Positions 10,706-21,943 of a stretch of 33,538 bases of DNA are shown piece by piece. The stretch covers positions 1 through 33,538 of the forward strand of contig JAHBMJ010001249.1 of the NCBI GenBank assembly GCA_018398765.1, given 5' to 3'. Within the stretch, counting starts at the first letter, position 1. Each line of letters opens with the position of its first letter. The translations under genes were made by a program, and so were the position numbers. This DNA is from Chromera velia. Lineage: Eukaryota; Sar; Chromeraceae. Below the pieces are notes generated by a model. The model was not told where the DNA came from. It saw only the letters and a list, made by a program, of their open reading frames with translations, and ran no database searches.

Positions 10706-13250
10706 ATGGCTGGCCTCTTTTCCCTCAGCATTCTTGCTTTTTGCACCTCTTGTCTCTTCTCCTCTCTGGCAAATGACCAGCAGCCACCCCCGTGCACGTA
10801 CCCCAACCCACCCACACCAGAGAACCTTATCGCTGCAGAGGAGAGATGCAGAAGCGCTCCCGAACAGTTCCACAGCCCCTCTGCACTGTTCAACTGGGGA
10901 CGGATGGTCGACTCTCTGTGCGACATGGGCAGGAAGAAGGAACCACACATCAGCCATGAGAAGGCGATTGAGCGCTACAAAGCTGCCGTGCAGAAGGCGG
11001 GGGGTGTCCACAAAGAGTCCATGAACAACATTGGTCGCGTGCTGACCTTCTCTCTCAACCGATTGGCGGAGGGAGAGGCAGTCCTCAGGTTCGTTTCGTT
11101 TGTTTTCTGTTTCTGAATACAAATCCCTAATCCTGAAAATTGCATCTACAGCTATGACTGAGACATGGTAAAGAACGGACGTCGGAGAGTGCCAAGGCCA
11201 ACATTTTTGTCTTTGAGTCTTCATCAAACGACGAGAAAAGAGTCATTGCATTGGCCCGAAAGATCGTTTTTTTCATCGAAAGGACTGCGTTGGTGCGCAC
11301 CATTTATCTAGAACCGTTTTGAATGGTGATTCGAAGCGAGTCTGTCTTTCTATAACGTGGTAATATTCATAGACGTCATTAAGAATATGTGCAGGCAAGC
11401 TTTCGAGGCAGTGGGTGCCTGGTTCTCCCCCGTGAGGAGCAACCTTGCAAAGAATTTGATCAGGCAGGAGAGGATAGGGGAGGCCCTTGAGGTCTACGAA
11501 ATAGCAAAAAAACAAAATGCCAGTCTGACAGCAGGAGAGGAATTTGAGGCAGGGACCCTGATGCCAACAAACTATGAGAGCATGGAAGACCAGACGAAGT
11601 GGCTTCGGAGGTTAGTCTTCTGTCTTCTGCCGTGTGCCTTGTGCGTTCTCTCATTTTGTTGTTCAGTGCTTGTGGTCTTTGTATGTCTCTGGAGAGGTCA
11701 GACTTCTTCTTTCTGTCTCATGTTTACTGTCGTCTGTTTTCTCTCTCCCTTTTTTTCATGAATTGGGTGGGTCATCACTTTTCTCCTCTCTTCTGTTCTC
11801 TTCTCTTCTCTCTCTGAGAGACGACAGTCCTGCCGCGGAAAAAATCCCCAGTCCTCTGTGTGGAGAGAGGGGAGATCACCTTTTGAATGTCTGCCTGTCT
11901 GACTGCAGATACCTTTCCCGTCTGGAGGACCTGAAAAAGAAACCCAACCTGCAGCTGAGGGATCCTTTCAAGGAAATCACATTCAAAAACGCGCCAGGAT
12001 ACTACCTTCTTGCCTACCTGCAGTTCAACATCGCGCCCTTGGTCTGTTCTTGTGCTCATGCTTGCTGTATGCACCTATATACGTGTCTGTTTGTGACACC
12101 TCTGTGTCTTTATTGGCGAAGATGAACCATAAGCGTGGAGTGATCTGGATGGGACTGTCTGTACAATTGCATATTGCTCTTTGTTTTTTGTTTCCATTAG
12201 CCTAACGGTCGCGTGAGTCAATTTTGTTCTCCATCTGCGCTTAAACCAGGCCTAAAATCGCCTAGCATCTCTCAAAATTCCCCTGCTCTAGCTTCGTGAA
12301 TCAACAAGCCCTCGTTTCTGACTTCTGTACGTCCACCTGTCTGTCTTCACACTATTTTTGCATATGTAAATTGTGCGCGCGTACATCGAATCGCTGCACA
12401 CAATTTGAACAATTCCCATCGTGCAGGTCAATCTGCTTGCACGGGTGTACGAGAAAGCGACGCCGTCTCTTCGTTATGTCGCGAACGGACTTGAGAGCAT
12501 TCCGTGGGAGAAAGAGGAGGAAGAAGAAGACGAAGAAGAAGAGGAAGGGGGGATGGCGGCGGGGCAGTTTGTCAACTGGCAACCTCAGTGGAGGTGGGCG
12601 GAACCCCCGAGCAAGGTGGATCCCTCTACTGGGGGAAAGAGGAAAATCAGAGTCGGCGTTCTCTCCTTCTTCTTCAGGTTCCATGCATCAGGTCAGTCAG
12701 TCTGCCAATCAGTCAAACAATTTATAGGAGACAGACAGCCTTTCAGGCAGCAATACAGGCAGTAGATTGGAGCAGCAGTCAGGCATGCAGGAAGTTGGAC
12801 AGATAATGATCCCTTTGTATGAACAGAAACATGTTGTGAATATCAAAATTGAAGACCAGGTGGCGATATTTGATTGGCATTTTCCTTTCACCTTCCAGGT
12901 CAGGTTTTTCAATTCAACAGAGATGCTTCGAATAGATGTTCACGAACAGAGATTGAGAAACATGAACGGCCAAAATTGAAATGTAGTTGTTTTTCTCCCT
13001 GTATGTACATCTGCAAGCAAACAGGTCGGATGGCCTCTGGGGTGTTTCCTCATTTGGACCCTACGAAGTTTCACTTGACGGTCTTCTTTGCGAGAGAACC
13101 CAAACACGGTTCTCTCCTAAACAGCAATGACCCAATATCCACGACGTTCAGAAAGAGGGCAGACGAGAGTGTGGACTTGCCGATGGTCTCTCTCCAACAT
13201 GTAAGTCAGTGGGTGGGTGGGTGAATGAGCAAAAACATCAGTTGTGTTCC

Positions 13251-13281
<31 letters not shown>

Positions 13282-15554
13282 TCGTTCTTTCTTTCTGTGT
13301 TTCTGTCTTTCTGGCTTTCTGTCTTTCTGTCTTTCTTTCTTTCTGTCTTTCTTTCTTTCCTTCCTTCTTTCTTTCTTTCTTTCTTTCTTGCCTACTTGCT
13401 TGCTTGTTCGTCCTGATAATTACCATTCTCTGTCTTTTAATGAATTTAAGTGCGTTTGAACAGCGGGGGTCGCACGGCAGACTAGGAAGAATGGTGACGT
13501 TGAATCTGTGTGACAAGCAAAGTTGCTTGACCCCCTTTCTTCCATTGGTGATCTGCAGGCCCGAGAGGAGATTGCCAAGAGGAAGCTGGACGTCCTTGTG
13601 TATGCAGCGCTGGGCATGGAGCCCTTCTCCTGGTTCCTCGCCTTCTCCAGACTCGCTCCTGTGCAGATCGCCACTCACGGACACGCGTCAACGACCGGGA
13701 TCCAAAAAAGTCTCGACTTCTATGCAACGTACAGGTCAGCCAAAGCTCGTCTATCTCATACGCGTCATTCAATGTGTTGACCACTTTCGCGATGAATCAG
13801 GTACACAAACACTCACCCTTCCGCTCACTTGATTCGCACAGCTGTCTGTCTGAGTGGAGGCATGCGTGGGTGGGATCGAAAGATTCTGCGATTCGTTGAG
13901 AAGGATTCCTTGATTGAATGTGTTAAGCTCGTTTGATGATCATTCTTCTGGCACTCATCGGTGCTGTACCCGTGCGCGTCAATGAAGGTTTGCGTGGGTG
14001 ATCTGATTTTTTGTCTGGCTGCATGCAGAGGTTTTGAAGCTTTTGATGGGCAAAGCAGGTACACGGAGAGACTGTTGACGCATCAGGGAATGGTCAAGTC
14101 AGTCTCTGAAGTGAAATTTGAAGTAGCCATGATCTTCTTGGCAATGCAGGATGAATGACTAATATCTTTCTTTCCTCAGATGGTATTCTTCCTGATTTCT
14201 GCGACAGCAATTGTCTTTTTCTCGGTCCCTTGTTCAATCACACCAACACTGAAGCGACTCTCTCACTTGAGTCCTCAGTCACGAAGTGAGGGGCAGACAA
14301 GACTCTGGTTACGATAAGCGTGAGAAATCTCAGCAGACGAGAAAGGCAGACAGCCACCACCAAACACATCAAGCATCGAAATTCCTTCCTCCTCTGCATG
14401 AATGAAGGACGGAGGATGAGTTCAGAAAAAGGTCAACTAATACACGGATTGGAGAGAAAGGTAGAAGAGGAGAGGGAGACGCAGTGTTCCTTTCTTCTCT
14501 TTTTTGACACTTACTTTCTTTCTCCGCTTCCTTTTTCTTCAGGTATCCCCGCAGGAACATATTCTCCCCCCAGGTCCACGGGCGGGAGTCTATAGGCCTT
14601 CCGGAGTCTGGTCCTCTCCTGATTTGTCTGCAGACACCGTTCAAAAACACCCCGACATTCGACAGAGTCTGGAAGGCACTGCTGATTGCCATCCCCGATG
14701 CTACAGTGGTGTTCAAGGAGGTTGAGCCTCCTGCGTTGAAAGAGAGATTCCGTAAAAGATTCGAGGCGGCGTTGGGAGAAGACCTCTATAAGAGAGTGGT
14801 GTGGGCACGGGGGTTGGATAACCAGAAGTGGTTTGACATCATGAGAGTGGCCACTGTGTTTGTGGATTCGTATCCTTTTGGAGGGTACACAACCTCTCTG
14901 GAGGCACTGGATGTCGGTCTTCCCATCGTCACTCTAGAAAGCCCTGGGATGATGGGCAGGTGTTCTGGAGGGTTTTTGAGGGCTGTGGGTGTGGGGGAAG
15001 AGACGGTGGCAGTTGATGCAGACGATCTGATTGTCAAGGTGAGAGCCTTGGCGACCAACTCGACCCTCCGCTCGGAAGTCAGCAACCGCATTCTGCAAAA
15101 TCTGGGTGCCTTACATGACGACGACACTTCAGTTCGGGGGTGGGAAAAAACGTTTGAGGAGACATTCGAGGCAGTCGAAAGAAGCCGCAAGCAGACAGGT
15201 CCCGAACGGGTGGGTCCGAATATCACGTGGATTCATGAGTGGGAGGAGAGAGTGCCCTATGCAGGGGAAGAAGTGGACGTGCACCATCAGAGAGTATGGC
15301 ACAAGAAGCTGAAAAAACAAGTGAAGCAGATGGGGACACAGCTGGAGGCAGAGCACTTGTTGCAGTTGACTGGACGGGGTTGGGATACCTCGGGTTTGTG
15401 CAGTGCAGAGACTGAAGCAGAGTCGGCAGACGGTAATACAGAAGAAGCGGACAGGAGCGGGGTTTGCAGGGAGCCAGGCTCTAACCCAGAAGCCAAAAAT
15501 GTAGCGCGGGCCGGGCAGGCTCGTGGACACCGCGGTGACCATGATGAGCTCTAA
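10706..15554 (+). CDS. GT41 (O-GlcNAc-transferase-like) enzyme with signal peptide and C-terminal HDEL, 8 exons, 809 aa
   Basis: Exons are 10706-11088, 11395-11610, 11909-12041, 12427-12691, 13025-13200, 13559-13734, 14029-14097 and 14543-15554. Residues 1-22 are a hydrophobic signal peptide. Residues about 50-240 hold poorly conserved TPR-like helices (for example NLIRQERIGEALEVYEIAKK). An acidic Glu run at 272-284 precedes the catalytic part, which begins KIRVGVLSFFFRFH (317-330); His330 matches the conserved His at this point in OGT. LAPVQIATHGHASTTG (423-438) matches the APVQ...G.STG motif. DSYPFGGYTTSLEALDVG (581-598) matches the UDP-sugar site that reads NGHTTxxDxLWxG in typical OGTs. 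The protein ends in HDEL, an ER retrieval signal. GT41 enzymes add GlcNAc or fucose to Ser/Thr of nucleocytoplasmic proteins, whereas this one appears lumenal. Donor sugar and targets cannot be told. Microexon 7 (69 bases) is the weakest boundary. Confidence 0.85.
13249..13390 (+). repeat. (TTTC)n microsatellite in GT41 intron 5
   Basis: An imperfect TTTC/TTTG tetranucleotide array, about 140 bases long, lies inside the intron 13201-13558. Phe/Ser/Leu-rich frames read across it are artefacts. Confidence 0.9.
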
Positions 15555-16012
15555 CCGTTTGGGGATCATAGGCAAAGTACGTGACCTAGACTGTCACCTA
15601 GTATGTGACTTTCTAGGTGACTTTTTCACTGGTTAGCTCTCTCTTGGAAGTCTTTCACAATGATTTCTTCATACTTCGTCTAGTACCTCTATTAAGGTTG
15701 TAGTGAAGTCTTTATACAGGTCTACTATCATAGTACTATCTTCAAGTTAGTTAGTTACTCTAGTAGTTACTACTATAATACTTAGTTAGCTAGGTAATTA
15801 GTTAGTAGTCATTTTCTTTTTTATTTTTTTAGCAATCTAGTACATGCATAGCCTAGTTTGATGGCCGCCGATCAAATTGAACCATAAAATATAAGAATTA
15901 ACTTCAATTAAGTTCTAACTTCTAAACAACGTTTCGCGCTGCTTTACTAGAGGTTCAGATATAGAAGTATTTATGAGTTAAACCTAGAGTTAAACATACA
16001 CAAATTTACCAG
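15555..16012. other. AT-rich spacer between GT41 gene and TIR element
   Basis: AT-rich DNA with many TAGT and AGTTA repeats and no coding frame. It begins directly after the GT41 stop and holds that gene's 3' end. Confidence 0.45.
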
Positions 16013-16194
16013 TACACTGGAACTATAGTGTGTCACAATAAGAATTTTGAGGAACCTTTTATGTCACAATGATTTGTGATACAATAATTGTGGTTTTAAG
16101 AGCTTTTGACTGATTCAATTAAATCACACTTATGTGTAAAAAAAATAGTTGTAGGTTGCGACTCAGAATGTGGCCAAATCTGCTTGTTTTTAGC

Positions 16195-16306
16195 TACTAC
16201 TACTATTATTGGAACAGTACTACCGTAACCATAAAATTGGTAACCAAGCAGCATAGCGGCCGCCTAGTAACAGTCCTACTTTCGTTACTCCTAACCGTAC
16301 TGTGTA
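16195..16306 (-). mobile_element. Fragment of the 4243-5924 transposon family, nested in the 16013-17044 element
   Basis: Read on the minus strand from 16306, the sequence starts CACAGTACGGTTAGGAGTAA, almost the same as the left TIR at 4244. It then shares a GGCCGCC-like block and a match to TATGGGTACGGTAGTA (TATGGTTACGGTAGTA here). No opposite end is visible, so it is a truncated or decayed copy. Confidence 0.55.
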
Positions 16307-16497
16307 TTTACTGTGTTTGGCATGGTTTAACGCACGTTGGAGGGCAGCGTAATAGCCGCTGCGACTATGCAAGCCGCGCGGATCGACTCCGTAGGGACTC
16401 CGCACCGCTCTGCACATGTATGCACGCATGAACATGCAAATCGTGATCTTGTTACTTCCCATCTCTTTCTTTTTAACACTTCACTATAGTCAAGGTG

Positions 16498-16797
16498 ACA
16501 GAAGTCACTGAGTGAGTGTGCGCCTTGAGGTGAGTGAGGTGACTGAGTGACTCATAAGAGTGAGTGACTGAGTGAGTAACTCAGTGAGTGAGTGAGTGTC
16601 CCTGAGTGAGGAAATGATTGAGTGAGTGACTTAGTGAATGAGTGAATGTTCCTGAGTGCATGAGTGAGGTAAGTGAGTGAGTGAGGTGAGTGAGGTGAGT
16701 GAGTGAGTGAGTGACTAAGTGACTCAGTGAGTCAGTAAGTGAGTGAGTGACTGAATGAGTGAGTAAGTGAGTGAATGAGTGAGGAAGTGAGTGAATA
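16498..16797 (+). repeat. GAGT tetranucleotide satellite
   Basis: About 300 bases of imperfect GAGT/GACT units with GTGAG interruptions, inside the TIR element. Units are irregular and there are no spacers, so it is not a CRISPR array. Confidence 0.9.
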
Positions 16798-17071
16798 TCT
16801 AGCTGAATTTAAACGAACAGACTCGGAACAGTCTGATCTTCAACGACTCTAAAGACTTTAAGTCATTTTAAAAGTCTAGGCTTACTTCAATTTTTGTCAG
16901 AAATTTGTCTGACAATTTTATCATACCTAAGTTACTCTAACTATTTCACCACACCTATTGTAACACAATTATTTGTGTCACCGGTACTAGTGTATAGGGT
17001 ATTGTATCACAATTTGAATTGTGTCACACTACAGTTTTAGTGTATTTACCGGAAAAGGTATCATTTTTAAT

Positions 17072-20000
17072 TTAGGCACTGTCAGAGTCAGAGCTAGAGT
17101 CAGAGTCTGAGGCCACTGAGCTGGCGTCTGGGCTAACGTCCATATCAGACTCAGTGCCAGGTACCGCGAAAAACCCATGAAACCTGTCTAGACTGCGGAG
17201 TTTTCTCTCATTCATGAGTCTCTGCTTCAGAGCCGTCACTGCACTGGCGAATTCTAGGCTTCTGTCGGGAACCCCCCCCTCCCTGAACCCCGTCTGTGCG
17301 GACACATCGAGAGCCTTAAGTTTGGGCAACGACTCGCGACTGAGGAGGTCAACGAATGAGTTGAGACCCTCAGGGGTAATGGAGTTGCCAATCAGAGTCA
17401 GGTCGCAAAGCTTCAGATTGGGGGTGGATACAAGCCCGAGGGTAAGGAGCTTCAGCCCCCAGTCATCCACCTCACACTCGCACAGGTGAAGTTTCAGGAG
17501 GCTACTCAGCTTCCCGAGTCTAAATGATGCTGCCAATGACAACATCCCATCCACCCCCAGCCTGCCCCCTCTGATCACCAACCTCTCCAGATTGGGAAGT
17601 CCCCCTTGAGACTGTTCAACGGAGGACATCAGACTGTCAAATGAGGGTGGAGGCTGTGTGCTCTGATGTTGGGTACTAAGAAGAACCCCCCTTCCTAATT
17701 CCAGTCCCTTCAGGACTTTCCCAGGGAACCGCTGACTTCTGAGTGCGCCCGCGAGGGCAACGGCACACTCTTCATCAAACCCACAGTCGAGCAATAACAG
17801 GTCTTGAATCTTCGGAATCTTTCCTGACTCAAGAGCACGGGCAACAAACACCCCCCCCCCCCGGGCATTGGTTCGGGAAAGATTAAGACACTTCAGTTTT
17901 GGCAGACCGATCTCACTTTCACCTACAGCTTTCATCAAAGCTTTCACCCCCTCCCTTCCTACCTGAGGATTCTCCGAAAGATTCAAAAAAGTGACGGCAC
18001 ACAAGTCCCCTCGCGTGACCCCCACACCCAACTCAAGCAACGATTGGTCGGTCAGGGCCGTGTCCCCCAGGTCTATACCCTCCACCCCCCCTAAGTTTCC
18101 TCTACCGAAGCTTCGGACGAGCGACCCCACCCCCTCCCGACCCAGGCGAGCCCCTGAGAGACCCAGACAGGTCACCGGAGGGAGCCCGCGCTCACTCGCC
18201 TCCACCGAGGCCATCAACCCATCAACCTCCACCCTCACTGTCTCAGGGGGGCCCTCTGCAACCGCTCCCCCCTCCCCCGATCCCCGTAAAATCCAGGGAG
18301 GAATCGGAACATTCCATGACCACCTGTAACGTTCAGTCGCGAAAGACAGCCGCTCGGGCAGCCTGCCTGCCCTCACAGCCTCCCCCAGTGCCCCGACCCC
18401 CTCTTGATCGAACCACAGGGCGCCTGTGATGAGGCTTTCAAGACCGGGAAGCTTACCCGACGCAAGCGCAGCCACTACGGAACCCCCCAATTTCGCTACA
18501 GGGGTCCTCTCAAGTCCTAAACTCTTCAGGTGACGGAGGCCTACCTCACTCTCGGCAATGGCTGCCATGAATTCTTCCCACGCCCCCCTGTCCTCAGGGG
18601 CACCCCAGGAAAAATCTAGGGTGGTGATGGGAGGGAACTGGGAGGATCTGCCTCTCAGGGAGGCGGCAAACCCCCTCAACGCATCACCCGTCATCCTACC
18701 GCCATCCACAAGGAGGGTAGAGAGGTTTCGAAGTTTTCCTGACGAGAGGACAGGCCCCATCGAGGCCAACGCCTCCCCTGCTGTTGAAATTGAAAGTGCA
18801 AATTCTTCCAACAACGGTAGCCCTTCCTCGCTCTCCATCAACCCCCCCATCAACGTTTCCATCCCCTCCCTCCCTATAATCTCATCCAAAGACCCGCTAC
18901 CCTCGATTACAAACTTTCGGAGGCTCGGAAAGTTACCATGTCTGAATGCTGCAGCGAGAGGCACACAGTCTGCTTCAGACACATGCACGCAGTGCCAGGC
19001 CATCTCGGACAGATTGGGCAGCTGAACATCTGCGAGGGCAGTGAAGAATCGGAGCTTGGCATCTTTTGTCCCTTGGGACGTCCAAGTGCCGAAGAATTCG
19101 TCGTTAAAGTCGACCTGCCCTGGACCATTGTCCGGCAACGAGTAACAGTCAAAGACCAATCTCTGGATACAACGAAAGCGATTCAATTGGACGACGCTAG
19201 CGAGTGAGCTAAACATATGCTCTGCTTCGGCTTCATTCTGGATGACTATGCGAAGATTGAGAGAGTCAAATTTCGGGGGGTTGGGAGAGTTGGCCATCTC
19301 TCTAAAGAAGACAGCGGCTGTACGGTCAGGAAGATAAAGGCGGACAGTGCGGATGGGTGCATACACGCCGGCTCCTAGTTTTTGGGCATGGGATTCCTCT
19401 AGGAGATTCAGGGTCATCTGGATTTTCTCCAGGGGGGGACACTCTGGGGAGGCAAGGGCGTCTAGGAACACCCCCGGACCCTCTCCTGCCCCCCTCCACC
19501 TATCGCACCTCAGGTCTACATTCTTCAGAGAAGGGACCGCACTCTTTCTCAGAGCCCCTCCCAACGCCTTCAACCCCCCCTCAGACCCGCACCCCTCGTT
19601 CCCCCCAAGGTCGAGAGACTCTAGACACGGCAATTCCCCCTTCTCTAGCACACCCCCCAGAAGCACAACCTCCTCTTCCCCCAACCCACACCCCGACAGT
19701 CCCACCTCCCGCACTCGGGGAAGTGCCGCAGCGCTCAAAATTCGGCACACCGCTTTCATTTTCTGGCCCAATCGAGAGGTTCTTGATTGCCCGACCAGAG
19801 AGGTTTTCGAGAGTCCGAGGACCTCGAGGGAGACCAGGGGTTTCTCTGCGATCGCATCAGCGAGGCACTCCAGCCCCATTGCGGACAGCTGTGTGTGCTC
19901 GAGGATCAGCGTGCGGAGGGAGGAAGCAGACCCTGACCGGATCCACTCAGCCAAACCTTCAACCCTCTGCAGGTATCCCAGGAAGTTGCCTGCATCAGTG

Positions 20001-20600
20001 GATGGAGAACAGATCGAATGACGGAAGAGGCGAGGTGAACAAAGTAGAGACAAAAGTCTGAAACAAAGATAGACGGTGAAACGAGACAGGACACGTGCAC
20101 CGAGAGAGACAAATGAAACGGAAGAAGACCCGTCTCTGTGAGAAGCAATCAGACCCTCATGGAAAGACAGAGACGGGAACAGTAACTCGCCCTCTTTCCT
20201 TGCTACCTCAACAGAAAGGCGGTCATCATAGTCTTGCACACTGTGTGATGCGTGGCCTGCTTTGTGCGCCTGTTTCCTGTGCCTGTCTGGCTTTGTCAAG
20301 GTCGGCACATTTGCTTGCGATAGTTGCCCATGGGCTGGCTGCCTACCTCCTTAATTTCCTGTCTGCCTCACCACCAACTGACGGAAGGACCTATCGACTG
20401 ACCTTTCAAGGAGAGTTTCTCCAGAGTGCCTGGCAGCAAAGGAAAGACGTGTGCGGCCATAAGACGATCGATCGAATTGGCTGCACATCATCTCAGACGA
20501 CGCAGAGAACACGACAAAACAGAGCAGAGGGAACGGAAGATCATGGAGGAAAAAAGAACGGAAGGCCTAAAAAGAGACAGAAAGAACGAAGGAGAAAGGG

Positions 20601-20634
<34 letters not shown>

Positions 20635-21006
20635 CAGAGAGAACGTATGGACGATCTCACAAGCCGAACAACAAATCAAGAGAGGGAAAAGAAAAATCAT
20701 TTGGTGTCTTAATCGTGCCCCCTGAGACCAGGGGCTGGCGTTTCGATCCTTCTAATTCAAAAGTTCTTGCTCCATTCGTCTTTATTCTCCTTGCACCTCT
20801 TTTTTCCCACCGACCTGCGAATGAGAGTGCTTTCAGACGGCGACGTTCCTTTGAGCCCCCTCCTCCTCCCCCACTCGCACTGGTAGCAGCCGCTGCGACG
20901 TCCTTCGTCTCATCCGTCCCATTCCCGTCCCGCTCCCCCCCCCTCTGAAGTCCCTTGAGGAACCTCAGCAGCAGGGGGAGGGCCGGTCCCTCCATTAAGG
21001 GGGAAT
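17072..21006 (-). CDS. Ribonuclease-inhibitor-type leucine-rich repeat protein, 3' part of gene (at least 1035 aa)
   Basis: Two exons are well supported: 21006-20815 and 19989-17072, the second a single 2.9-kb exon ending at a stop at 17072-17074. The join gives LKALSFAGNFLGYLQRVEGL, restoring an LRR consensus across the intron in matching phase. The protein is almost wholly RI-type LRRs of about 28-30 residues, with repeated units such as SLRTLILEHTQLSAMGLECL, CLNLSRTNARGGGVFVARAL and LLLLDCGFDEECAVALAGAL. It ends in an acidic Asp/Ser tail (SDSDSSSDSDSA). No kinase, NACHT or membrane segment is visible in this part. LRR proteins of this type bind other proteins; I infer an intracellular interaction scaffold but can name no partner. 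The exon 21006-20815 also encodes a Gly-rich, basic insert. The 5' end lies further right (see the next two entries). Confidence 0.75.
20606..20633 (+). repeat. (GA)n microsatellite in LRR-gene intron
   Basis: GA dinucleotide run inside the intron 19990-20814 of the LRR gene. On the transcribed strand it is a CT tract. Confidence 0.85.
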
Positions 21007-21247
21007 CTGCAAGATCTCTCCCACCACGTACACGCATTCAGACACACAGACAGGCAGGAGGAGAAAAGGCATAAACGCGCTTCCGCAAGAGCATGGGAAG
21101 CGCGGAACGAATCACGACGGCCGGCGATTGGCATGGTTGGTAAGTTGAACTTATAGTCAACGCCCCCCCCCCCTTTCTCTCTCTCTCTCACACACACACG
21201 GACTGAATGTTTTTCGTCGTTCTCCACACAGATGCCGAGCCACCTAC

Positions 21248-21325
21248 CCAAGGTAATGTCCTGAATTGAAAGAGGAAGAAGGTCCATGAGCAGAGAGATC
21301 TTCTCCGCACAGACACCCCGTATTC
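21248..21325 (-). CDS. Probable upstream exon of the LRR gene
   Basis: Read on the minus strand, this encodes KISLLMDLLPLSIQDITL. It ends TTGG before a GTAGGT donor, which is phase 1. Joined to the exon starting at 21006 it gives DITLDSPLMEGPALPLLLRF in an uninterrupted LRR-like frame. Its 5' boundary is uncertain: TTGCAG just beyond 21325 is a clean acceptor, but an acceptor nearer 21308 would fit the next candidate exon better. Confidence 0.5.
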
Positions 21326-21554
21326 CTGCAACGCAGAGAGGGAGGCAGAAACAGACCGAAGCTTGGAAACCCAGACAGACAGACAGAGACCTGTTGACAC
21401 CACCTTCCGACGGTTCTCTCTTCTGCCTGAATCGACAAACAGCCCGAAGAGCGGGCAGCCGGCCTCCTAGAACAACCGGTGGGAGTGAGACCACCGGAGA
21501 GACACAAGCGGCGAGGCATGGGACTCAAAGGGTGTGGATGACCGGCGAGTCGAC

Positions 21555-21605
21555 CGATAAGTCGACATCCAGGGAAGGGAGTGTCAGCAGATCAAGGCGA
21601 TTTGT
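21555..21605 (-). CDS. Possible short LRR exon further upstream
   Basis: Minus-strand translation after an acceptor-like GGCTCAG gives TNRLDLLTLPSLDVDLS, which has LRR spacing, and is followed by a GTCGAC donor-like site. The phase only matches the next exon if that exon starts inside 21325, so this is tentative. A more distant N-terminal exon may lie in 22543-22848, where a frame ends in a Leu/Val-rich stretch, but I could not join it. Confidence 0.25.
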
Positions 21606-21891
21606 CTGAGCCTTTCCCAACAGAAGCGGATAAGGACGGAGGGATGTGGCAGGAAGAGAAAGAAGAGAGACGAGAATTTGATTAGAATTGACAGACGGAA
21701 AGCACCAACTGACCGGAGAAATCAATGCTGTTCGGAGTAACACGACACTGCTTCTGCAGTTGAGTCGAACGGCAGATCAGGGGAAATGGATGGCTGTGCG
21801 TGCATTTCGTTATGCATCCGCGATTCTTCTTCCCCACTTCCAGAGAGAGATGGAGGAAAACACATAAGCACGGAAGAAAAGTAAGTGCGTG

Positions 21892-21892
21892 C

Positions 21893-21943
<51 letters not shown>
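21892..21943 (+). repeat. (TG)n-(AG)n compound microsatellite
   Basis: TG units followed by AG units, the same compound form and orientation as the repeat in the LPMO-like gene's first intron. Confidence 0.85.

Larger units (their letters stand above)
16013..17044. mobile_element. Non-autonomous TIR DNA transposon with 8-bp target-site duplication
   Basis: The left end is TACACTGGAACTATAGTGTG from 16013. Reading inward from 17044 on the other strand gives TACACTAAAACTGTAGTGTG, then CACAAT in both, about 23 of 27 matching. Flanks are TTTACCAG (16005-16012) and TTTACCGG (17045-17052), an 8-bp duplication with one change. The right end stops 28 bases from the stop codon of the LRR gene, so it probably supplies that gene's 3' end. 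The 1.03-kb interior has no transposase, but contains a GAGT satellite and a fragment resembling the end of the other transposon. An 8-bp duplication is usual for hAT elements, but the termini are not diagnostic. Confidence 0.7.

Noticed and set aside
13209-13684. Phe/Ser/Leu-rich and Lys/Glu/Arg-rich frames on both strands
   Set aside because: They are translations of the intronic TTTC array. The plus-strand frame only resembles membrane segments because of the repeat.
16498-16797. Regularly spaced GAGT units considered as a CRISPR-like or origin-type array
   Set aside because: Units are four bases, contiguous and irregular, with no unique spacers, in a eukaryotic context. It is a simple satellite.
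19347-20061. Pro/Arg/Ser-rich plus-strand frames over 220 codons long
   Set aside because: Antisense shadows of the LRR exon and its upstream intron, with no motif of their own.
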